Shown here piece after piece: positions 1 through 5,577 of a stretch of DNA of 8,910 nt. Origin of the DNA: UBA4459 sp036351335. GTDB lineage: Bacteria > Bacteroidota > Bacteroidia > Bacteroidales > F082. Position 1 is the stretch's first letter; the number at the start of each line of letters is the position of its first letter. The stretch is taken from contig JAZBOW010000178.1 in NCBI GenBank assembly GCA_036351335.1, positions 1 through 8,910 of the forward strand, in the 5' to 3' direction. Both the position numbers and the translations under genes were made by a program. The notes beneath the pieces are model-generated. The model ran no database searches. It was not told where the DNA came from and worked only from the letters and a program-made list of their open reading frames with translations.

Positions 1-303
1 ACAGTATTTGCTCCCACAAATGATGCCTTCGAAACCCTTTTCGCTCAACTGAATGTATCGGGAATTGCTGACCTTTCTGCAGAAGCGCTAACGCCAATTC
101 TGTTGTACCACGTGCTTGGTGATAATGTGATTTCATCAGAAGTGACAAAAGGTAGTGTATCTACTTTAAACACCGAGGCTATGATCGATATTGACATCAT
201 GAACTCAAAAGTAATGCTTAACGGAAACACCACTGTGGTAGCTGTAGATGTGCAGGCAGCAAATGGTGTGATCCACGTAATTGATAACGTACTACTCCCA
301 TAA
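1..303 (+). CDS. FAS1 (fasciclin) domain protein, 3' end only
   Basis: The reading frame is open from base 1 to a TAA at 301-303, giving the last 100 residues of a protein whose start lies outside the window. Both conserved FAS1 landmarks are visible: the H1 segment TVFAPTNDAF at the very beginning of the visible part (residues 1-10), and the H2 segment VIHVIDNVLLP at the C-terminus. Between them lies LLYHVLGD (visible residues 34-41), the Tyr-His motif of the fold. FAS1 domains are extracellular adhesion or matrix-binding modules; in Bacteroidota they usually sit in exported proteins or lipoproteins with one or more copies. The protein ends directly after the H2 segment, so this is the last domain of the protein. 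Whether it has a signal peptide or further FAS1 copies upstream cannot be seen. An ATG at 103 is internal to the domain and is not the real start. Confidence 0.93.
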   Translation, partial: TVFAPTNDAFETLFAQLNVSGIADLSAEALTPILLYHVLGDNVISSEVTKGSVSTLNTEAMIDIDIMNSKVMLNGNTTVVAVDVQAANGVIHVIDNVLLP

Positions 304-328
304 ACTTTTCATAGGTTTGTTTTTGGTT

Positions 329-360
329 GAGCCATCTTCTTCGGAAGGTGGCTCTTTTTT
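329..360 (+). terminator. Rho-independent terminator of the FAS1 gene
   Basis: An 11-bp stem (329-339 with 344-354, one G-T wobble) closes on a TTCG tetraloop at 340-343 and is followed by six T residues at 355-360. It begins 25 bases after the FAS1 stop codon. The T-run overlaps the stop codon of the convergent cyanophycinase-like gene (359-361). On the minus strand the hairpin is not followed by a T-run, so it should act mainly in the + direction. Confidence 0.92.
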
Positions 361-1246
361 ATTCAATTACTTTTCTTTCTCTTAGATTGTATTTCCTTCC
401 TGCCCCTAGCAAATAAAATCTTTCGCTGTCTTCAGGCAATATTTCAATCTCAGGTCGTTCAATCGACCAGTCTTCTTTGTCTCTGATAAATCGGCACATG
501 GTACCATCGTATACGGCAACAAAACTTTCACCAATAACTTCAAATTCATCATCATGAACAACTATGGCCGTATTCTCATCCAGGCCAATGCCTAATAATT
601 CGGGGTGTGTTGCCAGTATTTCCAATATATCGAACTGCCTGTTCAACGCCAGCAAATGCTGATCGATGGCACAATGGGTTAGAAATCCTAACCCTTCTTC
701 ATGATCACCCATCATTACCACATTTGTTTTTGTATCACCACGAACCAGGTAAGACCCCTGTATGGAAGCCCCTGCAGAACTACCTCCGATAACACCACCC
801 CTGTCCAGCAATTTGAACAATTCTTCATGTGTTTTTGTGTTCAAGTAGGCATCAGCCAGCCGCCATTGCCTGCCACCACTGAACCAAACACCTTCAGCAT
901 TTTGAATGGGTGCATAGAATTCTTGTGTGTTGGCCTCTTCCCGATTTCTGGTATGCAACACGGCAATATTATTGAATCCATTATCTTTAAACCGTTCTTT
1001 TGTTCTCTCAATGCCATTTTGTTCTATTAAAAACTCGTCATTGCCTGCCGTTGGAATAATAACGATAAGCGCATCCGGTCCCCCGGCCAATGCCATAAAC
1101 CTGGCATAAATGGAGCTGTCTGATAAATTCCCGCCAACAATGATGAGGTGTCCGTTTTGTGGACCCGTTGTAATTCCTTTTAGGCTTTCCTGGCAATAAC
1201 CCAATTGAGTGAATATTAATAATAAAATAAATGGAAATAGTTTCAT
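359..1246 (-). CDS. Secreted cyanophycinase-like peptidase (family S51)
   Basis: This encodes a 295-aa protein. Residues 1-19 form a hydrophobic signal peptide ending near GYCQ. The Cys is not preceded by a proper lipobox (Tyr at -1), so export by signal peptidase I is more likely than lipidation. The core matches the cyanophycinase branch of S51 serine peptidases: the nucleophile elbow GGSSAGA (154-160, Ser157 as probable nucleophile), DQH at 195-197 with the likely catalytic His197, and GIGLDENTAIVV (219-230), which carries the conserved acidic pair. GGNLSDSSIYARF (38-50) and the WFSGGRQWRL segment (121-130) are also family-like. Characterised cyanophycinases cleave the storage polymer multi-L-arginyl-poly-L-aspartate to beta-Asp-Arg dipeptides. 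The exported form here would act outside the cytoplasm or in the periplasm, and no cyanophycin synthetase gene is present nearby. Another isoaspartyl or beta-linked peptide substrate is possible. The start at 1246 is chosen because it gives a complete signal peptide; no strong ribosome binding site precedes it, which is common in this phylum. Confidence 0.88.
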   Translation of the reverse strand: MKLFPFILLLIFTQLGYCQESLKGITTGPQNGHLIIVGGNLSDSSIYARFMALAGGPDALIVIIPTAGNDEFLIEQNGIERTKERFKDNGFNNIAVLHTRNREEANTQEFYAPIQNAEGVWFSGGRQWRLADAYLNTKTHEELFKLLDRGGVIGGSSAGASIQGSYLVRGDTKTNVVMMGDHEEGLGFLTHCAIDQHLLALNRQFDILEILATHPELLGIGLDENTAIVVHDDEFEVIGESFVAVYDGTMCRFIRDKEDWSIERPEIEILPEDSERFYLLGAGRKYNLRERKVIE

Positions 1247-1283
1247 GATTCTTCATTTAATAGTGGCTCTAAGGTACGTAATT

Positions 1284-1301
1284 AGTTATTGTACGATAAC
1301 T
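1284..1301. promoter_or_regulatory. 18-bp imperfect palindrome, candidate operator
   Basis: The sequence AGTTATTGTACGATAACT reads the same on both strands except for one symmetric mismatch pair. It is centred in the 149-bp region between the divergent cyanophycinase-like gene and the small membrane protein gene, ten bases upstream of the -33 element of the rightward promoter. Position and symmetry fit a dimeric repressor or activator site, but no regulator gene lies next to it. The function is inferred. Confidence 0.35.
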
Positions 1302-1310
1302 CAATTCACC

Positions 1311-1343
1311 TTGAACTGACTTGATGCTTTTTTACTACATTTG
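1311..1343 (+). promoter_or_regulatory. Bacteroidota-type promoter for the 139-aa membrane protein
   Basis: A perfect -7 element TACATTTG (consensus TAnnTTTG) lies at 1336-1343. A TTG at 1311-1313 lies 22 bases upstream, within the usual spacing for the -33 element. Transcription would begin around 1350, about 45 bases before the ATG at 1396. This argues against the in-frame TTG/ATG at 1321-1326 as the translation start. Confidence 0.6.
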
Positions 1344-1395
1344 GGCCTTCAGGTCAACATTGACCAATGAACTTCATCAACTAAACAAAGAAATT

Positions 1396-1815
1396 ATGCA
1401 TCCCATCGTCAGAAATATTTTAGCTGTAATTGCCGGTATTATTGTTGGAAGCGCTGTAAACATGGGCCTTATCATGATCAGTGGCTCCATCATTCCACCT
1501 CCCGAAGGAGTGGATCCAAGTAATATGGAAAGCCTGAAATCTTCCATGCATTTATTTGAAGCCAAACATTTTATTTTCCCATTTTTAGCGCATGCTTTGG
1601 GGACACTTGCGGGTGCTTTCCTGGCTGCACTGATTGCTGCTAGTCATAAAATGAAATTCGCTTTAGCCATTGGTATCTTCTTCCTTATTGGCGGTATTGC
1701 CAATGTCTTTATGCTTCCATCACCTGTTTGGTTTACCATATTGGACCTGGCAGTCGCTTACATTCCGATGGCCTGGCTGGGCAGTATGATGGCCAGCGGT
1801 ACTTGCAGGAAGTAG
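1396..1815 (+). CDS. Small four-helix membrane protein, conserved in Bacteroidota
   Basis: A 139-aa integral membrane protein of unknown function. Four hydrophobic stretches can be read at about residues 6-29, 59-82, 87-107 and 112-132. A polar loop between helices 1 and 2 contains IIPPPEGVDP (32-41), followed by a short amphipathic part leading to HFIFPFLAHALGT (58-70). I recognise this arrangement (IIPPPEGVD, FPFLAHALGT, NVFMLPSP, AYIPMAWLG) as recurring in hypothetical membrane proteins of Flavobacteriia and Cytophagia, but I know of no tested function. The frame stays open back to 1321. The ATG at 1396 is preferred because the predicted promoter (1311-1343) lies inside the extended part, and because the protein then begins directly with helix 1. 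It ends one base before the stop of the convergent gene. Confidence 0.82.
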   Translation: MHPIVRNILAVIAGIIVGSAVNMGLIMISGSIIPPPEGVDPSNMESLKSSMHLFEAKHFIFPFLAHALGTLAGAFLAALIAASHKMKFALAIGIFFLIGGIANVFMLPSPVWFTILDLAVAYIPMAWLGSMMASGTCRK

Positions 1816-1816
1816 G

Positions 1817-2032
1817 TTATTTTGATGCTACTGGCGTTCCGGTTAGTTGTGCGTAAAAATCTTTATCGGATGAAAATCCGGGAAATGGAACGTCCCAGGA
1901 ATCATACACCAAACTCACAATTTCAATCAGTTTCTCTTTTGTAGTTTCTAAAGTTTTTGGCTCGTAGCAGAAGCTGATAATGGCAACAAATAGCATGATG
2001 CTTAATGCAAAAGTAATTGTTCTTGTATTCAT
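1817..2032 (-). CDS. Small exported or membrane-anchored hypothetical protein
   Basis: A 71-aa protein of unknown function. Residues 1-5 are polar with one Arg, and residues 6-22 are strongly hydrophobic (ITFALSIMLFVAIISFC), giving a signal peptide or N-terminal anchor. The Cys at 22 has Phe at -1, so it does not fit a lipobox. The remaining roughly 49 residues are polar, with KTLETTKEKLIEIVSLV likely helical, followed by an aromatic, Pro- and Gly-containing tail (WDVPFPGFSSDKDFYAQL). It converges with the upstream + gene with a single base between the stop codons, so the two transcripts must overlap at their 3' ends. I do not recognise the family. It is accepted as a gene because of the well-formed export signal, the filled inter-gene space and the absence of a competing frame. 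Confidence 0.6.
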   Translation of the reverse strand: MNTRTITFALSIMLFVAIISFCYEPKTLETTKEKLIEIVSLVYDSWDVPFPGFSSDKDFYAQLTGTPVASK

Positions 2033-2245
2033 AGCGTTTGTTTAATGGTGGCGTTAAACTACAACAAGATCAGGAATACTTTTGTTAAACATCTGTTAGT
2101 TAACATTATATTAACTTTTAATAGTAATGCGAAAAATCTTTTAAACCTGGGTATAAAACTGGCATAAATGAATACTTGCGCCAGTTTGGGTGATTGGCGA
2201 AAATAGCAGCTGAATTTAAACTCCTTTTCTTTGTATAAGGTTTTT

Positions 2246-2293
2246 TAGTTATCGGGAGCCGGAATAGTTATCGTGAATTGATAAGTTTTATCA
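2246..2293. repeat. Cluster of TTATC/GATAA repeats in an intergenic region
   Basis: Two exact copies of TAGTTATCG lie at 2246-2254 and 2265-2273, 19 bases apart. They are followed by a 15-bp palindrome with 6-bp arms, TGATAA and TTATCA (2279-2284 and 2288-2293). The second TTATC also pairs with the GATAA at 2280-2284. The cluster lies between the stop of the CPBP protease gene (2315) and the start of the 71-aa gene (2032), about 210-260 bases upstream of the latter. It could be a binding-site array or part of the protease mRNA 3' end; no T-run follows the hairpin, so it is not a clear terminator. The rest of the 2033-2314 gap is A+T-rich and holds no credible gene. Confidence 0.4.
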
Positions 2294-2314
2294 TTTTCTT
2301 AAAGCAAAATTGGC

Positions 2315-3166
2315 TTAAGGAGTTAAAGAGGTAACTATTTCTTTTTTTCTTCCTTGTTTAATAAGAGCTGGTACAAAGAAAATGGATGTTAACCAGAGAA
2401 CCCCAGCGAACAATGGTAGAATAAAAGAAGGATCGTTCACCCCTGTTATATCTTTCACCCACTCATAAGAAGCATTGCTTGATCCATGAAATAGAATCAT
2501 TACTATGAGACTTCCTTTTGTTTTATTAAATAAGTATACAATTACAAAGATAACGGGAGTTGAAATTATGAAGCGCAAACCCATATCTGGTAAAAAACTA
2601 TGCCAGAAACCAGTGAGGTTACCGTTTAGAATAAATATTAAATCTGTTGTTCTGAGATGCCATAAACTATTTATTATCGAAAGAATTATCGCACTAAAGA
2701 TAATCGGAAAACATGCCTGCAACTTTGGTAATAGGAACCCTCTCCAGCCAATTTCCTCTCCCAGCCCAGTTAAAAGAGTAAGATATATAGTATTTAAAAG
2801 AAAATTCTTAATGCTTTGCCACCACGAAATTGAATCTTTATCTGCGTTTATATCCATGAAAGGCCCGATTAGCAGAACAATGATAATAAAGAGAATTAAT
2901 TCAAACAGCAATGCAAACAAATACCATTTTATTTTGATATTAAATCTGGAGAGATTTTTAATTAACCCTAAAATGCCTATACGTCCACTCAACACAAAAA
3001 TTGTTATGATACCAGCAATGGTAGGTCCAAATTGCGCAATTAATTCAAGTAATCCTTTTGGAATTTGATGGATTAATAGTCCAGTATCGGCTGCCGAAAT
3101 AAGAAATTTACTTCCCCATGATATAAAGTAAGCTAAAAAACAGAAAAGGATAATTTGATATTTCAT
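2315..3166 (-). CDS. CPBP-family intramembrane glutamic endopeptidase (CAAX/Abi type)
   Basis: A 283-aa multi-pass membrane protein with about eight hydrophobic segments. All three CPBP (Abi, Rce1-like) motifs are visible. Motif 1 is EEIGWRGFLLPKL, with Glu137, Glu138 and Arg142. Motif 2 is SLWHL, with His170. Motif 3 is LFHGSSNA, with His227 and Asn231. In characterised relatives the Glu pair and the His residues form the active site within the membrane. Substrates differ widely: prenylated CAAX proteins for eukaryotic Rce1, bacteriocin precursors or self-immunity functions in Gram-positive bacteria. No peptide, bacteriocin or prenylation gene lies nearby, so the substrate is unknown. The motif 2 region has Asn where many members have Phe (N-S-L-W-H), a minor deviation. 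The coding sequence is A+T-rich relative to the dehydrogenase and cysS genes. The start at 3166 precedes a natural first membrane helix. I see no convincing promoter. Confidence 0.9.
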   Translation of the reverse strand: MKYQIILFCFLAYFISWGSKFLISAADTGLLIHQIPKGLLELIAQFGPTIAGIITIFVLSGRIGILGLIKNLSRFNIKIKWYLFALLFELILFIIIVLLIGPFMDINADKDSISWWQSIKNFLLNTIYLTLLTGLGEEIGWRGFLLPKLQACFPIIFSAIILSIINSLWHLRTTDLIFILNGNLTGFWHSFLPDMGLRFIISTPVIFVIVYLFNKTKGSLIVMILFHGSSNASYEWVKDITGVNDPSFILPLFAGVLWLTSIFFVPALIKQGRKKEIVTSLTP

Positions 3167-3341
3167 CGACAGCTTGTTATTTGACTCTAAAAAATATCTT
3201 TTCGAGGAAGTGCATTTATAGAAGCCATAGACCGCTTTAGACGCTTAAAGTTTATTTTATAAAGGTAATTATAAAGGATATATAGTAGATCGGATATTCA
3301 TAAAAGGTCCATCTGTACATGAACAAACTAACTTTTATTAG

Positions 3342-3358
3342 GTCGGGGTGGCCGGATT
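3342..3358 (-). repeat. Partial copy of the tRNA-Pro 3' end
   Basis: These 17 bases are identical to 3430-3446, which is the 3' end of the tRNA-Pro gene plus the base after it. On the minus strand similarity goes a little further: GTTAATCCGG here corresponds to GTTCAAATCCGG in the tRNA T-arm with two bases missing, and a CGAAG just before it resembles the tRNA anticodon stem. It lies 72 bases downstream of the tRNA 3' end, beyond the tRNA terminator. It is either a decayed tRNA copy or an attachment-site scar. The gap around it (3167-3430) contains no credible gene. Confidence 0.6.
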
Positions 3359-3390
3359 AACTTCGTTGATCAGGAAAAGTGGGAGGATTC

Positions 3391-3429
3391 AACCAAAAAA
3401 CCCTGCGCAATGTGCAAGGTTTTTTGGTT
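3391..3429 (-). terminator. Terminator directly downstream of tRNA-Pro
   Basis: A 12-bp perfect outer stem (3391-3402 with 3418-3429) is separated by one C-A mismatch from an inner stem of about five pairs (3404-3408 with 3412-3416, one wobble) and a three-base loop. On the minus strand the GC-containing inner part is followed by six T residues, giving a standard intrinsic terminator. The outer arms are A6/T6, so the structure is nearly symmetrical and could also stop + strand transcription. It starts one base after the mature 3' end of the tRNA. Confidence 0.85.
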
Positions 3430-3430
3430 G

Positions 3431-3504
3431 TCGGGGTGGCCGGATTTGAACCGACGACTTCTTCGTCCCGAACGAAGCGCGCTACCGGGCTGCGCTACAC
3501 CCCG
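3431..3504 (-). tRNA. tRNA-Pro, anticodon CGG
   Basis: This 74-nt gene folds into a full cloverleaf. The acceptor stem CGGGGTG pairs with CACCCCG, the D arm has GCGC/GCGC, the anticodon stem is CTTCG/CGAAG with loop TTCGGGA, and the T arm is GTCGG/CCGGC with loop TTCAAAT (one wobble). The discriminator base is A. The anticodon CGG reads the CCG codon, and G follows the anticodon, as in bacterial tRNA-Pro. CCA is not encoded; the genomic bases after the discriminator are CAA, so CCA must be added enzymatically. The gene lies 78 bases downstream of the stop codon of a membrane protein gene on the same strand, so read-through transcription into it is possible. Confidence 0.97.
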
Positions 3505-3582
3505 GAAATATGTGTGGGTATGTTTATGAAATATGCAAAAATCAGATGCCAAAATTAATAAAACTTCCTACATATCTATGCT

Positions 3583-4296
3583 TCATTTCTTACAGAATTT
3601 TCTTCGGAAATAAGAGTAAATAAAGGTAAAAAACAAAATTTGCCCACTAATATAAATTAGCCAGTTAAATTGCTCAGGAATAAATTTTGAGGCATGTGAA
3701 ATCACCAGTTCATTCGTTGAAAATGAAAACATATCAGGTAAACTAAATTCTTTTATCATATACCTGAAATACTCTTCCGTGTATGCTATGATAACATTTA
3801 CTGACCCCACAATCAGTAACAACCAATCAAAATTATTTAGTTTAGCATTATATCCTTTTGCAGAGGTAAATAGTATTAATACTGCAATGCAGATCATTGT
3901 AACAGAATTTAAAACCGGACCTAATACCGGGCCCACCCAGGTAGATGGAATGAGAAATAAAACATCCCAGGTTAAAAATGATTCTGGCCAACCGATCAGT
4001 AATTTTAAAAAAACATAATAAAATATATCCCAGATACCGAAGACAAGGATAAACCATAAAAAGCGTTCGTTCTTATTGGCTGTAGCTATAAAAGCAATGC
4101 TGATTATCATGATCAGGGTTGCAAGTTCCCTGAACATTTCTGTAACAATGATTTTCTTGGAAAGCGTTATTAGTGGAAATGAAAAACCTTCCGGATAATA
4201 CAACTCTCTGAGATAAACTACGACAGCAGACTCAAGAAAAGCCATAGAAATAGAAAAAAGGACTACCCAGCATATCTTTCTATATAAGGTTGTCAT
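3583..4296 (-). CDS. Multi-pass membrane protein of unknown function
   Basis: A 237-aa protein with about seven hydrophobic segments, roughly at residues 8-29, 55-73, 78-98, 110-124, 128-144, 156-172 and 212-230. Conserved-looking polar residues sit in or next to membrane segments: FLESAVVVYLRELYYPEGF (20-38), MFRELATL (54-61), FGIWDIFYYVFLKLLIGWPE (86-105), and STWVGPVLGPV (118-128). I have seen this WDIFYYVFLK..GWPE / TWVGPV pattern in uncharacterised bacterial membrane proteins, but I cannot assign a function. The buried Glu and Arg residues suggest transport or enzymatic activity rather than a passive anchor, which is inference only. The gene is A+T-rich, divergent from the alcohol dehydrogenase gene, and followed on the same strand by tRNA-Pro. 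The start at 4296 (ATG) places the first helix right after a short basic N-terminus. Confidence 0.8.
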   Translation of the reverse strand: MTTLYRKICWVVLFSISMAFLESAVVVYLRELYYPEGFSFPLITLSKKIIVTEMFRELATLIMIISIAFIATANKNERFLWFILVFGIWDIFYYVFLKLLIGWPESFLTWDVLFLIPSTWVGPVLGPVLNSVTMICIAVLILFTSAKGYNAKLNNFDWLLLIVGSVNVIIAYTEEYFRYMIKEFSLPDMFSFSTNELVISHASKFIPEQFNWLIYISGQILFFTFIYSYFRRKFCKK

Positions 4297-4426
4297 CAGG
4301 ATAAATTCAGATGATTATAAAAATAGCCAAATTTTTAAAATAGTGAAAAATATATTTAATCAAAATACCAGATGGTCCGACTCAACAAAAAATAATACAT
4401 TAATTTTAATCCCAAATTTCAAGATT

Positions 4427-5566
4427 ATGGAACGATTTACAATATATAATCCTACGAAACTTCATTTTGGGGCGGGTGTCGTGGATAATTTAGGAAAAAG
4501 TACCGCCGTATACGGAAAAAAAATATTGCTGGTTTATGGCAAAGGTTCCGTTATCAAATATGGTTATTACGATCAGGTAGTCAATCAATTGAAGTCGACC
4601 GGGCTCGAAATAGTGGAATATGGGGGTATTAAACCCAACCCGGTTATAGAAGATGTTCGAAAAGCAAGCGATTTGGGCAAAAAAGAAGGTGTTGAAACTG
4701 TTGTTGCCCTCGGCGGTGGCAGCGTGATTGATTCGGCTAAAATTATAGCCCTGTCGATTGCATCAGGATTTGATGGTTGGGAAATCATGAACCATAAAGT
4801 AAAACCTACCGCATCTTTACCACTTCTTTGTGTGCTGACATTGGCAGCTACGGGTACGGAAATGAATGGCGCTGCCGTTGTTCAGAGTCATGAAACGGGT
4901 AAAAAAATTGGCTATGTAACAGATTTGGCATTCCCCGTTGTAGCATTTCTTGATCCGACTTTTACAGTTTCAGTGCCAAAAAATTATACCGCTTACGGTA
5001 TTGTCGATCTCATCGCCCATGCCCTGGAAGCTTATTTCGGTGAAGGTGAGCCCCCGGTGATCGACCAGATCACTTTTGATATTATCAAAGATGCCATCCA
5101 ATGGGGTCCAAAATTATTGAACAACCTTGACAATGTGGAATTACGGGCCAACATCATGCTGGATGCCACCCTGGCCTTAAACGGATTAACCCGCTATGGT
5201 AAGAAGAATGGCGATTGGGCCGTTCATGGATTGGGCCATGAAATTTCACTATTGTATGATACCGCTCATGGTGCCACCTTGAGTATTGGTTATATCGCAT
5301 GGCTGCAATTGCAAAAAGACCGCATTCCTGAACGGATCATCAAATTGGGTAAAAATGTGTTTGGTGTAAATACTGTTGAAGATACAATTTCTGAATTCAG
5401 GAAATTTTTCCAATCGATAAACGCTCCGGTTCAATTATCAGAAGCTGGTATCGGAAATGATGAGCGTCAAAAGATCATTGACCAGATGCATAAAAACGCT
5501 GTTTCGGGCATGCACCACACATTAACAAAAGAAGACCGCGAAACGCTTGTAGATTTCATGCTTTAA
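4427..5566 (+). CDS. Iron/zinc-dependent alcohol dehydrogenase, YqhD/BdhA type
   Basis: A 379-aa protein, the normal length for the NAD(P)H-dependent butanol dehydrogenase/aldehyde reductase branch of group III metal-dependent alcohol dehydrogenases. The N-terminal Rossmann-like half has YGKGSVIKYG (37-46) and the nucleotide-binding GGGSVIDSAK (96-105). The helical C-terminal half provides the metal ligands Asp194 and His198 (GIVDLIAHALEAYF), His267 (AVHGLGHE) and His281 (DTAHGATLS), at the same positions I recall for E. coli YqhD. The Gly/Ser loop near residue 40 fits NADPH preference. Family members reduce short-chain and lipid-peroxidation aldehydes, or make butanol, in the cytoplasm. The frame stays open back to a GTG at 4343. 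ATG 4427 is chosen because family proteins begin with a sequence like MERFTIYNPTKLHFG, and the extra 28 residues are low-complexity and A+T-rich. A methyltransferase gene follows after 11 bases, so the two are probably co-transcribed. Its exact substrate is unknown. Confidence 0.95.
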   Translation: MERFTIYNPTKLHFGAGVVDNLGKSTAVYGKKILLVYGKGSVIKYGYYDQVVNQLKSTGLEIVEYGGIKPNPVIEDVRKASDLGKKEGVETVVALGGGSVIDSAKIIALSIASGFDGWEIMNHKVKPTASLPLLCVLTLAATGTEMNGAAVVQSHETGKKIGYVTDLAFPVVAFLDPTFTVSVPKNYTAYGIVDLIAHALEAYFGEGEPPVIDQITFDIIKDAIQWGPKLLNNLDNVELRANIMLDATLALNGLTRYGKKNGDWAVHGLGHEISLLYDTAHGATLSIGYIAWLQLQKDRIPERIIKLGKNVFGVNTVEDTISEFRKFFQSINAPVQLSEAGIGNDERQKIIDQMHKNAVSGMHHTLTKEDRETLVDFML

Positions 5567-5577
5567 AAGATAAAAAT

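Noticed and set aside
1321..1395. A 25-residue N-terminal extension of the small membrane protein
   Set aside because: The -7 promoter element at 1336-1343 lies inside it, so the extension would not be fully transcribed from that promoter; the family-like start is ATG 1396.
2298..2319. Bulged inverted repeat with CTTAA/TTAAG arms at the CPBP protease stop codon
   Set aside because: It is A+T-rich, has a bulge and no T-run on the minus strand; too weak to call a terminator.
2505..3068. A 187-aa + strand frame
   Set aside because: It lies entirely antisense to the CPBP protease gene, whose catalytic motifs are all intact, and its own sequence shows no recognisable domain.
3370..3552. A 60-aa minus-strand frame containing GVAQPGSALRSGRRSRRF
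   Set aside because: It is the translation of the tRNA-Pro gene and its flanks; this peptide is a well-known false annotation across bacteria.
4343..4426. A 28-residue N-terminal extension of the alcohol dehydrogenase from a GTG
   Set aside because: It is A+T-rich and unlike the family; with ATG 4427 the metal ligands fall at the positions I recall for E. coli YqhD.
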